DNA of 64,000 nt from an uncultured Woeseiaceae bacterium (GTDB lineage: Bacteria > Pseudomonadota > Gammaproteobacteria > Steroidobacterales > Woeseiaceae). The stretch covers positions 19,285 to 83,284 of the forward strand of contig CABXCS010000003.1 in the NCBI GenBank assembly GCA_902510755.1. Direction: 5' to 3'. Both the position numbers and the translations under genes were made by a program. The number at the start of each line of letters is the position of its first letter. Positions within the stretch are counted from its first letter, which is position 1. Shown piece after piece: positions 42,478 to 50,321 of the stretch. The notes under the pieces were generated by a model. The model was not told where the DNA came from, did not search any database, and saw only the letters and a list, made by a program, of their open reading frames with translations.

Positions 42478-43299
42478 CTATTTATATTCTAGAATTAATT
42501 GATCTTCATTGTATCTAGGGGCGAATGCATCACTCAAGCGATACGTCCGAGTGCTCTCTGATTTATCAGAATTCGAGGAATTTTCCATGCCAGGGAGCGA
42601 TGGGAGTTGATGAGTCTGTGCTGTCAGTTTTTGGACAAACGTATTTGCCGCCATAGGAGCTGCATTACCTGTGGCTAAGAAAATCTGATCAGGTGTGATA
42701 CTTGTTGAACTGTAAAAAGCAGCATTACTTCGTCGATCCATTGTCAATGAGGCTCCTTCGAGCGACATACCAGCAAATAAACCTCTACTTCGAGAGTATG
42801 AGTATATTTCGGCGTTAAATCTTAAATCAGTAGCAGCTGCTGTATGCCTACCGATTGGTCCAGCGGCAACAGAGGCATCAACCCCTAGAGTTAATTTACC
42901 ATTACTGATTCCATCTACGCCTTTGCGTGTTTTAAATACAAGTATGCTATCTGTCGATTGAGCACCAGCTTGAAGCCCTAAACTTCCACCTGTGAGCGTA
43001 ATAAATGCAGGGTTACTCCATGAGTTATCATCATTACGAATAACAATAATTCCTTTACCTCTTCGAATCCCCAACACTGCCCCTACTTTGAGCACATTAG
43101 GAAATACAGCAATTGCATAGGCCCTTGAAAGTAATGCAGGAGGGACAGATCGCTCTGGAATACGTAAAATTTGATCTATTACATCGGTTGCATCCAGAAC
43201 ACGTTTCTCCTGACTGTTTGCGGCAAACAGTGTTGCTGATGAGAGAATTGTATAAATTGCGGTAATTATTATTAATCTTGAAATCATTATAATACCCAA
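42478..43299 (-). CDS. SYLF/Ysc84-domain exported protein
   Basis: The 273-residue protein has a signal peptide (cleavage near LFAA-NS) and one SYLF domain: 'LLSRAYAIAVFPNVLKVGAVLGIRRGKG', 'SLGLQAGAQSTDSILVFKT', 'GVDASVAAGPIGRHT' and 'YSYSRSRGLFAGMSLEGASL'. SYLF domains bind lipids in eukaryotic Ysc84; bacterial members are exported and mostly of unknown role. It is flanked by PII and the LplT-like gene on the same strand. The C-terminal part is Ser/Asn-rich. An ATG five codons downstream is an alternative start. Confidence 0.85.
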   Translation of the reverse strand: MGIIMISRLIIITAIYTILSSATLFAANSQEKRVLDATDVIDQILRIPERSVPPALLSRAYAIAVFPNVLKVGAVLGIRRGKGIIVIRNDDNSWSNPAFITLTGGSLGLQAGAQSTDSILVFKTRKGVDGISNGKLTLGVDASVAAGPIGRHTAAATDLRFNAEIYSYSRSRGLFAGMSLEGASLTMDRRSNAAFYSSTSITPDQIFLATGNAAPMAANTFVQKLTAQTHQLPSLPGMENSSNSDKSESTRTYRLSDAFAPRYNEDQLILEYK

Positions 43300-43317
43300 A
43301 TATTTAATAAGATTGAT

Positions 43318-43656
43318 TTATAGAGCGTTATCATCAGTTTCACCAGTTCTAATTCTAACAGCTTGTTCAAGATTAGTGACAAATATCTTCCCATCACCTA
43401 CCTTACCCGTTTTAGAACTATTTATTATTATTTCCAGCGTTTCTTCTAATCGATCATCACTAATAGCTATCTCAATTTTTGTTTTAGGAAGAAAATCAAC
43501 AACATACTCGGCACCACGATAAAGTTCAGTGTGACCTCTTTGGCGCCCAAATCCCTTTACCTCTGTGACAGTCATTCCGTTAATACCTATCTCATTGAGA
43601 CCATTTCTTACATCATCCAAGCGAAAAGGTTTTATTATGGCTGTTACTAACTTCAT
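43318..43656 (-). CDS. glnB: Nitrogen regulatory PII protein (GlnB/GlnK)
   Basis: The 112-residue PII protein has Tyr51, the uridylylation site, in the T-loop ('RGHTELYRGAEYVVDFLPK') and the C-terminal nucleotide/2-oxoglutarate signature 'TGKVGDGKIFVTNLEQAVRIRTGE'. It reads nitrogen and energy status and controls GlnE/NtrB or an ammonium channel. No amtB or glnA gene is adjacent, so GlnB and GlnK cannot be told apart. It is the first gene of a leftward series with the SYLF gene. Confidence 0.94.
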   Translation of the reverse strand: MKLVTAIIKPFRLDDVRNGLNEIGINGMTVTEVKGFGRQRGHTELYRGAEYVVDFLPKTKIEIAISDDRLEETLEIIINSSKTGKVGDGKIFVTNLEQAVRIRTGETDDNAL

Positions 43657-43782
43657 TTTTCTTCCTAAATTCTAAACTTCATAGATTATAAGGAGAAAGA
43701 GAAGGAATTACAGCTAATTAGAGTCATTTTTATAGGCTTCATCTATAGCTGAGCTTTAATTAGACTGCTATTATTAGGTTAT

Positions 43783-44811
43783 ATGAGTAAAACTTTGATA
43801 AAAAACGGGTTTGGAGTGGAAAGCATATTATTCAATGGCTGCGCCTGTTTGTATGTGCTAATTTCTTATTCGTTAGGCCTGTATGGATTATTTCATGAAA
43901 GTATAGGTCTGAATATTTTTTTTACAATTGTGTTGGCACATGGAATGATTATTGCGGCATATCTTGTTCATGAATGCGGGCACAATTTAGTATTTAAGAA
44001 GATGCGGTATAATACTTACCTAGGAAAATGTTTAACCTGGATTTGTGGAGCTTCTTATGGAACTTATGAGGATATTCGATATAAGCATTTTCGTCATCAT
44101 ATCGATAATGATGATGTTGTTTGGTTTGATTATGAGGAGTTTTTCAGAAAATATCCGATTGTATTGAAAATTACTCAGTTCTCAGAATGGTTATATATTC
44201 CGGCCCATGAATTAATAATGCATTTCATCATGGCGTTTACTTCATTTATAATTCCAGAGAGGCGTAATCAAAGAGTCAGAAACATAGCTGTATTAATCTT
44301 GAGAGGCTCTCTCTTTATATTTTTATTGAGTTATTATCCTCGAGTTGCTTTTTTCTATATTTTATCTTATTTGATAATGATGACTGTTTTGAGATTTATG
44401 GACAGTATTCAGCATGACTATAGCTATAATTTAACTTTATTTAGCAAGGAAAAATCCCTCAGAAAAGGTGACTTTGACTGGGAGCAAGAACATACATTCA
44501 GTAATCCCATTTCAACTAAAATTCCTGCTCTTAATTGGATTACATTAAATTTTGGTTTTCACAATGCCCATCATGCTGATATGACGATTCCATGGTATAA
44601 ACTACCTCAAAAACATAGTCAGCTATTCGGCGATAATTCCATTAATTATGTTCCTTTCTTTGCGCAACTAAAAATTTTCCATAAACAACGAGTAAATCGA
44701 ATTATCGATAATCATCAAGAAGACTCGCCTATGGGTTATGATTATTTAATTGCAGCTAGAAAGGCAAATGTATCTGGTGGTAATGCGGCATCATTCCTAA
44801 CCTCTTTTTGA
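43783..44811 (+). CDS. Membrane fatty acid desaturase
   Basis: The 342-residue membrane protein has three His clusters of the desaturase/hydroxylase diiron site: 'HECGHNL', 'HFRHHID' and 'HNAHHAD', with hydrophobic pairs between them. It introduces a double bond, or a related oxidation, into an acyl or similar chain at the membrane. There is no N-terminal cytochrome b5 domain. Regiospecificity cannot be told. It precedes the TIM-barrel gene by 18 bases on the same strand, and the acyl-CoA-type genes that follow make a lipid or terpenoid context plausible. Confidence 0.87.
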   Translation: MSKTLIKNGFGVESILFNGCACLYVLISYSLGLYGLFHESIGLNIFFTIVLAHGMIIAAYLVHECGHNLVFKKMRYNTYLGKCLTWICGASYGTYEDIRYKHFRHHIDNDDVVWFDYEEFFRKYPIVLKITQFSEWLYIPAHELIMHFIMAFTSFIIPERRNQRVRNIAVLILRGSLFIFLLSYYPRVAFFYILSYLIMMTVLRFMDSIQHDYSYNLTLFSKEKSLRKGDFDWEQEHTFSNPISTKIPALNWITLNFGFHNAHHADMTIPWYKLPQKHSQLFGDNSINYVPFFAQLKIFHKQRVNRIIDNHQEDSPMGYDYLIAARKANVSGGNAASFLTSF

Positions 44812-44829
44812 ATTATTAGGGTTACTTAA

Positions 44830-45672
44830 TTGCAAAAAATAAAGATTTATCAATCTCTTTGGGGCATGGAGCAGAGAGTTCCAGGTAAAAACGAACCATC
44901 TTTAGAATATAATTTTGAAAAAGCAAAAAAAGCAGGATATGACGGCTTATGCCTTGACCTAAGTGTTCAAGAGATAACAAAATATCGAGAGATTCATTCT
45001 TTATATGACAAATTTCAGCTAGATTGTATGATAAATGCTTTCCCTGAAACACCTGATGATATGCAGCCACTGATATCATTGGCAAAAGAGTTAGATGCAC
45101 CATTAATGAATATTATAAGTGGTGTTACACCCTTGAGGCCAGATGATGCAGTGTCCTGTATCAGAAGATGGATGAAAGAAGCTGCTGAAGTTGATTTAAA
45201 AATTCTTTTTGAGACGCATAGGGATAGCTTGCTAAATGATTTATTTTTCACATTACAGATAATGAATTTAGTGCCAGAAATGAGATTATGTGCGGATTTG
45301 TCCCATTTTGTTATTGACAGAGAGCTGAGACTGCCGTTACCTGAGCGAGATAGAAGATATATTGATGATGTACTTGAACGCTCAGACTGCTTTCAGGGGC
45401 GTGTCGCGAATAGAGAGCAGATTCAAATTCAAATTCAATTTCCTCAGCATAGAGAGTGGGTTGAGCAATTCATGGTTTGGTGGAAAGATGGGATTAGAAT
45501 GTGGAGAAAAAGGAATAATGAGAATGCTACCCTGATATTCTTATGTGAGTTAGGCCCAAGACCTTATGCCATAACTGATAAATATCAAGAGGAATTGTCT
45601 GATCGTTGGGAAGAAGCGCTATTAATAAAAGGGTGGATAGAGGACATTTGGGCTGAACTTGAGGCTGAGTAA
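44830..45672 (+). CDS. Xylose-isomerase-like TIM-barrel protein
   Basis: The 280-residue protein fits the AP-endonuclease-2/xylose isomerase-like superfamily: 'EYNFEKAKKAGYDGLCLDLS', 'LISLAKELDAPLMNIISG', 'ILFETHRDS' and 'RLCADLSHFVIDREL' with Glu, His and Asp able to form a metal site, and 'LGPRPYAITD' late. Such enzymes isomerise or epimerise sugars and related compounds. The start is TTG 44830 with AGGG upstream. It is 16-22 bases before the SDR gene in the same direction. The substrate is unknown. Confidence 0.78.
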   Translation: MQKIKIYQSLWGMEQRVPGKNEPSLEYNFEKAKKAGYDGLCLDLSVQEITKYREIHSLYDKFQLDCMINAFPETPDDMQPLISLAKELDAPLMNIISGVTPLRPDDAVSCIRRWMKEAAEVDLKILFETHRDSLLNDLFFTLQIMNLVPEMRLCADLSHFVIDRELRLPLPERDRRYIDDVLERSDCFQGRVANREQIQIQIQFPQHREWVEQFMVWWKDGIRMWRKRNNENATLIFLCELGPRPYAITDKYQEELSDRWEEALLIKGWIEDIWAELEAE

Positions 45673-45694
45673 TCAAAGCAATTAAAGGATGACA

Positions 45695-46519
45695 ATGACT
45701 AACTTAAAAGATAAAACGATATTTATTTCAGGCGGTAGCAGGGGTATAGGACTTTCAATCGCAAAACGTGCTGCTCAAGATGGAGCAAATATTATTGTTG
45801 CAGCGAAGACTTCAGAACCACACCCAAGTTTACCGGGTACAATCTTTACAGCTGCTGATGAAATTAAAGAAGCGGGCGGGAAAGCCCTACCTATAATTTG
45901 TGATATACGCTCAGATGAGCAGGTTCATTCAGCTGTTGAGGCTGGAGTGAGAGAATTTGGTGGTATTGATATTTGTATCAATAATGCCAGTGCTATTTCT
46001 TTAACACCTACCATGCACACTCCTATGAAAAGATTTGACTTAATGCAACAAGTTAATACTAGGGGTACTTTTCTGGTCTCACAAACCTGTATTCCATATT
46101 TAATTAAATCAGAAAATCCGCATATTCTTAATTTATCACCACCATTAAATTTAAATCCTCGATGGTTTGGGTCGCATTGCGCATATACTATTGCTAAATA
46201 TGGAATGAGTATGTGTGTTTTAGGTATGGCTGCTGAGTTTGAAGAGCAGGGGATCGCTGTCAATGCGTTGTGGCCAAGAACAGCTATTGCAACTGCTGCT
46301 GTGAAAAATTTACTGGGTGGTGATGAGATGATAAAGCACTCGCGAAAGCCAGATATTATGGCAGATGCTGCTTATATTATCTTAACGAAGAAAAGCTCAA
46401 CCTTTAGCGGTCATTTTTGTATAGACGATGAAATTCTAATGGATGCTGGCATGAAAAATCTTGAACATTATGCTATGGAGCCAGGTGTTGACCTTGTGCC
46501 AGATTTTTTCTTGGATTGA
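45695..46519 (+). CDS. Short-chain dehydrogenase (HSDL2/AtuB-like)
   Basis: The SDR has the cofactor loop 'GGSRGIGLSIAKRAA', 'INNASAISL', and the active-site 'YTIAKYGMS' (Tyr and Lys), with Ser in 'LNLSPPLNL'. It resembles the SDR part of HSDL2 and the AtuB-type citronellol-catabolism SDRs. I place the start at ATG 45695 (274 residues), since AAAGGA lies 7 bases ahead; ATG 45689 is in frame. It is NAD(P)-dependent and cytosolic. It precedes the phosphotransferase gene by 7 bases, and this cluster looks like acyl-CoA or branched-chain catabolism. Confidence 0.88.
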   Translation: MTNLKDKTIFISGGSRGIGLSIAKRAAQDGANIIVAAKTSEPHPSLPGTIFTAADEIKEAGGKALPIICDIRSDEQVHSAVEAGVREFGGIDICINNASAISLTPTMHTPMKRFDLMQQVNTRGTFLVSQTCIPYLIKSENPHILNLSPPLNLNPRWFGSHCAYTIAKYGMSMCVLGMAAEFEEQGIAVNALWPRTAIATAAVKNLLGGDEMIKHSRKPDIMADAAYIILTKKSSTFSGHFCIDDEILMDAGMKNLEHYAMEPGVDLVPDFFLD

Positions 46520-46526
46520 ATAGGAC

Positions 46527-47600
46527 ATGACTGATCGTCAGAACAGATTTGAGGGCACAAAAGAAGTTATTGAGGCCCATAAGTTGGATTTGCATCGTTT
46601 GAATGAGTTTCTTTGCGCTTTTTTATCAGATTATGAGGGGCCTCTTGAGATAAAGCAGTTTAAAGGTGGTCAATCTAATCCTACTTATTTATTAGAAACA
46701 CCTGTAAAAAAATATGTCTTGAGAAAAAAGCCTCCTGGTAATTTACTTAAATCTGCACATGCGGTTGATCGTGAGTATCGTGTAATCTCTGCATTAAATC
46801 AAATGGGATTTCCTGTACCAGAACCATATTTATTTTGTGAGGATAATGACATTATCGGCACTGAGTTTTATTTGATGGAGTATGTAGAAGGGCGTATATT
46901 TTGGGATCTTGATTTGCCACAGATTAGTTATGATGAGAGAGAAGCTGTGTATGATGATCTTAATAGGGTTTTAGCAAAACTTCATAATTATGATCATAAA
47001 TCACTTGGCTTATCAGATTTTGGTCCAGCTGGAAATTATTTTAGTCGTCAAGTTTCACGTTGGTCGAAGCAATATAGAGCATCTGAAACCCAGACTATTC
47101 CTGAGATGGATTATTTGATTTCATGGTTACCTGAGAATATCCCAATAGAGAACTCAGTCGCTATTGTTCACGGAGATTATCGTTTAGATAATTTAATAAT
47201 TCATCCAACCGAACCAAAAATAATTGGAGTACTGGATTGGGAATTGTCAACTATTGGAAATCCTCTGGGAGACTTCACATATAATCTATTGGCATGGCAG
47301 ATGCCTGATATAGGAATTGGTGCTGCTGGTTTATATGGAAGTGATCTCGGAAAATTGGGTATACCTGATGAAGAAAAATATATTGAATTATACTGTGAAA
47401 GAACAGGTAGATCCAAAGGGTTACATGATCGCGAATTTTATTCTGCTTATAATTTTTTTCGCATTGCAGCAATTTTACAAGGCATTGCTGGCAGGATAAG
47501 AGACGGTACAGCAGCTAGTTCAGAGGCGATGAAGATTGTAAAGGCAGTTGAACCATTGGCAAAAGTAGGTGCCAGTTATGCCACAAAAGAAAGGGCATAA
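46527..47600 (+). CDS. Acyl-CoA-metabolism-type phosphotransferase (ACAD10/FadE36-like APH)
   Basis: The 357-residue protein has an APH-type kinase fold: 'FKGGQSNPTYLLETPVKKYVLRKKPPG', 'EFYLMEYVEGRIFWD', the catalytic 'IVHGDYRLDNLIIHPTEP' and the metal-binding 'GVLDWELSTIGNPLGDF'. This subtype is found with acyl-CoA dehydrogenases (ACAD10/11 N-terminal part), where it phosphorylates 4-hydroxyacyl-CoA in beta-oxidation. It sits between an SDR and two crotonases. No acyl-CoA dehydrogenase is in the window. It is likely cytosolic. Confidence 0.87.
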   Translation: MTDRQNRFEGTKEVIEAHKLDLHRLNEFLCAFLSDYEGPLEIKQFKGGQSNPTYLLETPVKKYVLRKKPPGNLLKSAHAVDREYRVISALNQMGFPVPEPYLFCEDNDIIGTEFYLMEYVEGRIFWDLDLPQISYDEREAVYDDLNRVLAKLHNYDHKSLGLSDFGPAGNYFSRQVSRWSKQYRASETQTIPEMDYLISWLPENIPIENSVAIVHGDYRLDNLIIHPTEPKIIGVLDWELSTIGNPLGDFTYNLLAWQMPDIGIGAAGLYGSDLGKLGIPDEEKYIELYCERTGRSKGLHDREFYSAYNFFRIAAILQGIAGRIRDGTAASSEAMKIVKAVEPLAKVGASYATKERA

Positions 47601-47645
47601 TATAGATTGTTAACGTGATTTTAGAGAAAGTATTTAAGGTGGATA

Positions 47646-48449
47646 ATGAATAAGAGAATCTGTTTTTCTATTAAAGACAATGTTGCTGAAGTTAAATTAA
47701 ATCGAGCAGATAAACATAATGCTCTAGATCATGAAATGTTCGAAGCAATCATTAAAGCAGGTGATCAAATAGCCCAAGATGATTCGATAAGGGCGGTCTT
47801 ACTATATGGAGCGGGAGACAGTTTTTGTGCAGGTATAGATTTAACAATGTTTGCAGACGAAGGTTTGGCTAGAAATTTTACCAAAAGAATGAAACCTCGA
47901 GATCATTCCTTAGCCAATTACTACCAAAGTGCCGCATATGTATGGCGTGAGATACCTGTTCCTGTTATAGCAGTATTGCATGGTGCAGTTTATGGAGGCG
48001 GGCTTCAGGTTGCCTTGGGTGCAGATATCCGCTATGCCAACGCTAATATGAAATTATCAATCATGGAAATTAAATGGGGCATTATTCCCGATATGTCGAT
48101 GACTACATCACTACCTTATTTGATGGGTATTGATAAAGCATTAGAAATGGCAATGACTGCCGATATTTTGGACGCTAATGACGCTTTTAATAAGGGTCTA
48201 ATTACTGCCATCGAAGACAAACCTCTAGAAAAGGCAAGAGCTTTGGCAGAAAAAATTGCAAATAAATCTCCAGATGCTATTCGTTCAATTAAGCGTTTAT
48301 TTTATCAAACATGGCACAGAAATGATGAATTCTCACTTTCCCTTGAAGCGCAATTGCAATTGCAAATAATGGGAGGAAGCAATCAAATAGAGGCAGTTCA
48401 ATCATCATTATCAGGTGCTAAGCCAGATTTTTCTAATTCAAAAATATAA
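47646..48449 (+). CDS. Crotonase/enoyl-CoA hydratase family protein
   Basis: The 267-residue crotonase has 'AVLLYGAGDSFCAGIDL' (first oxyanion-hole part), 'LHGAVYGGGLQVALGADIRYA' (second) and 'SIMEIKWGIIPDMS'. Compared with rat enoyl-CoA hydratase, Glu in 'MEI' (the E164 position) is kept, but the E144 position is Gln (GGGLQ). This may still be hydratase-like or an isomerase/hydrolase. It is 45 bases after the phosphotransferase gene; the following gene is another crotonase. The reaction on the actual CoA ester is unknown. Confidence 0.87.
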   Translation: MNKRICFSIKDNVAEVKLNRADKHNALDHEMFEAIIKAGDQIAQDDSIRAVLLYGAGDSFCAGIDLTMFADEGLARNFTKRMKPRDHSLANYYQSAAYVWREIPVPVIAVLHGAVYGGGLQVALGADIRYANANMKLSIMEIKWGIIPDMSMTTSLPYLMGIDKALEMAMTADILDANDAFNKGLITAIEDKPLEKARALAEKIANKSPDAIRSIKRLFYQTWHRNDEFSLSLEAQLQLQIMGGSNQIEAVQSSLSGAKPDFSNSKI

Positions 48450-48458
48450 AGGGAAGAT

Positions 48459-48484
48459 TGGTATTAAAAAATGGTATTAAAAAA
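48459..48484 (+). repeat. 13-base tandem duplication at the start of the second crotonase gene
   Basis: TGGTATTAAAAAA occurs at 48459-48471 and again at 48472-48484. The ATG 48471 spans the junction. The duplication moves the ribosome-site-like GGGAAG (48451-48456) to about 14 bases before the ATG, longer than usual. Confidence 0.8.
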
Positions 48485-49271
48485 CGAGAATGAACAATTT
48501 CAAACTGTGGATTACACTCAAGACGATTCAGTAGTTGTAATCACTATAAATCGTCCAGAAGCGATGAACTCCTTTAATGCACAATTACGATCTGATTTGT
48601 TGTGTGCATTAAAGAAAGCTAAATTGGCAAATGATGCTAGGGTTATGATAATCAAAGGTAATGGGAAGAATTTTAGTGCTGGCGCTGATCTAAAAAATAC
48701 TGAAGATGTGCAAAAATCACTCGAAGAGGTACTTAATAATGAGTATCGACCTATTTTTGATTTAATTAGTAACATCGATATTCCTGTTATTGCCTCTGTG
48801 CATGGTTCTGCCGCAGGTATTGGCTTATCACTCGCATTGTGTTGTGATTTAATGATTATGAGCGACGATGCTTTCCTGCTTGCTCCTTTTACCTCCATTT
48901 CATTGGTTCCTGATGGAGGAATGAACTGGTTCTTAGTCCATCAACTTGGTTATCGAAAAGCCTTTCAACTATGTATAGAGTCCGAGAGGATTGATGCTAA
49001 ATATTGTGTTAAATATGGCTTGGCAAATAAATGTGTTCCAACAGAAACTCTTGATTCAGAGACATTAATTTGGGCAAGGAATATTGCCAAAAGAGCCCCA
49101 TTGTCAGTCACAGCTACTAAGAAAATAATGAAGTATGCAGCGAATCATTCTTGGTCTGAAACTTATGATATGGAAGTGCCTGCTCAACAGAAGTTGATAG
49201 ATTCAAATGATTTTAAGGAAGGGGTTAAAGCTTTTATCGAAAAAAGAGAACCAAGATTTAATGGTGATTAA
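48471..49271 (+). CDS. Crotonase/enoyl-CoA hydratase-isomerase family protein
   Basis: The 266-residue crotonase has 'VVITINRPEAMNSFNAQLR', 'NGKNFSAGADLKN', 'VHGSAAGIGLSLALCCDLMI' and 'FTSISLVPDGGMNWFLVHQLG'. Both hydratase glutamates (E144/E164 of the rat enzyme) are replaced (Ser and Ser/Ile regions), leaving an Asp in 'PDGG'. That pattern is seen in PaaG-type isomerases and other non-hydratase members. It probably acts after or beside the preceding crotonase. It is followed by a 3-hydroxyisobutyrate dehydrogenase-like gene in 26 bases. Confidence 0.87.
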   Translation: MVLKNENEQFQTVDYTQDDSVVVITINRPEAMNSFNAQLRSDLLCALKKAKLANDARVMIIKGNGKNFSAGADLKNTEDVQKSLEEVLNNEYRPIFDLISNIDIPVIASVHGSAAGIGLSLALCCDLMIMSDDAFLLAPFTSISLVPDGGMNWFLVHQLGYRKAFQLCIESERIDAKYCVKYGLANKCVPTETLDSETLIWARNIAKRAPLSVTATKKIMKYAANHSWSETYDMEVPAQQKLIDSNDFKEGVKAFIEKREPRFNGD

Positions 49272-49297
49272 ATATATTTTTTAATGGAGAGGCTAAT

Positions 49298-50164
49298 TTG
49301 ATGAATTTATCTTTTATAGGGCTGGGCGTGATGGGTTATCCTATGGCTGGTTTTCTGGCGAGTGCTGGTTATCAAGTTACTGTTTTTAATCGCACTGAAA
49401 GCAAAGCTAAGAAATGGTCTCAGGAATTCAATGGGAGTTATGCGCTTACTCCTCTTGAGGCATCAAAAAATGCTGATATTATTTTCACTTGTGTGGGAAA
49501 TGACGATGATGTGAGGCAAGTTATATTAGGACCTGATGGAGTTATTCATGGTCTCAAAAATGACGCAATCGTCGTAGATCATACGACTGCATCATCCGTT
49601 CTAGCAGAAGAACTCGATAACCATATATCTGACGCAGGAGGTTCTTTTATAGATGCACCTCTATCTGGAGGGCAGGCAGGTGCCGAATCAGGACAATTGA
49701 CCATTATGGTTGGTGGTGAGGAAGCAATTTTTACTAAGGTTAGCCCTGTGATGAATAATTATGCGAAAGCTTGTACATTAATTGGGGGGGTTGGTTCTGG
49801 GCAGAAGGCTAAGATGGTTAATCAGATTTGTATCGCTGGTCTAGTTCAAGGCTTAGCAGAGGGATTGCATTTTGCTAAACGTGAAAAATTGAATATTGAA
49901 GCTGTAATTAATGCCATCTCGAAGGGGGCGGCTCAGTCATGGCAGATGGAGAATCGCTGGCAAACCATGATAGAAGATGAATTTGAATTTGGCTTTGCAG
50001 TAGAATGGATGCGTAAAGATCTTGAAATTGCATTGGATGAAGCTAATCGTATTGCAGCTAATATAAAAGTAACTGCTTTAGTAAATGAGTATTACAAAGA
50101 AATTGAGAGTATTGGTGGCAAACGATTTGATACATCGAGTTTAATTAAACGTTTAGAGCCTTAA
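49298..50164 (+). CDS. 3-hydroxyisobutyrate dehydrogenase family protein
   Basis: The 288-residue NAD(P)-binding dehydrogenase has the N-terminal 'FIGLGVMGYPMAGFLASAG' Rossmann loop, 'FIDAPLSGGQAGAESGQLT' and the catalytic Lys in 'GSGQKAKMVNQICIAG'. Such enzymes oxidise 3-hydroxyisobutyrate or related 2-hydroxymethyl acids, for example in valine breakdown. The gene ends the series of SDR, phosphotransferase and crotonase genes, which fits branched acyl catabolism. A TPP riboswitch and a separate transcription unit follow. Confidence 0.9.
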   Translation: MMNLSFIGLGVMGYPMAGFLASAGYQVTVFNRTESKAKKWSQEFNGSYALTPLEASKNADIIFTCVGNDDDVRQVILGPDGVIHGLKNDAIVVDHTTASSVLAEELDNHISDAGGSFIDAPLSGGQAGAESGQLTIMVGGEEAIFTKVSPVMNNYAKACTLIGGVGSGQKAKMVNQICIAGLVQGLAEGLHFAKREKLNIEAVINAISKGAAQSWQMENRWQTMIEDEFEFGFAVEWMRKDLEIALDEANRIAANIKVTALVNEYYKEIESIGGKRFDTSSLIKRLEP

Positions 50165-50204
50165 TTTATTATTGAATAAATTTTTTATCCTGTTTAAGAT
50201 TTAT

Positions 50205-50313
50205 ATTCCATCAGGGGTGATCCATTGGATCTGAGATTCGTGATATTTCATGGGAAGTATTATATCGAGAACCCTTAGAACCTGACCCAGATAATACTGG
50301 CGTAGGAAGAGGA
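50205..50313 (+). promoter_or_regulatory. TPP (thiamine pyrophosphate) riboswitch
   Basis: The conserved THI-box elements appear in order: CAGGGGTG (near 50212), CTGAGA (50231-50236), ACCCTTAGAACCTGA (50271-50285) and AGATAATACTGGCGTAGGAAG (50289-50309, the CTGGCGTAGGAAG core being highly conserved). The ribosome site AGAGGA (50308-50313) is at its 3' edge, 8 bases before the ATG of the TonB receptor. P1 pairing (TTCC near 50206 with GGAA near 50305) could hide this site, so I expect translational repression by TPP. No clear terminator hairpin lies between it and the gene. Confidence 0.96.
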
Positions 50314-50321
50314 CATATAAT

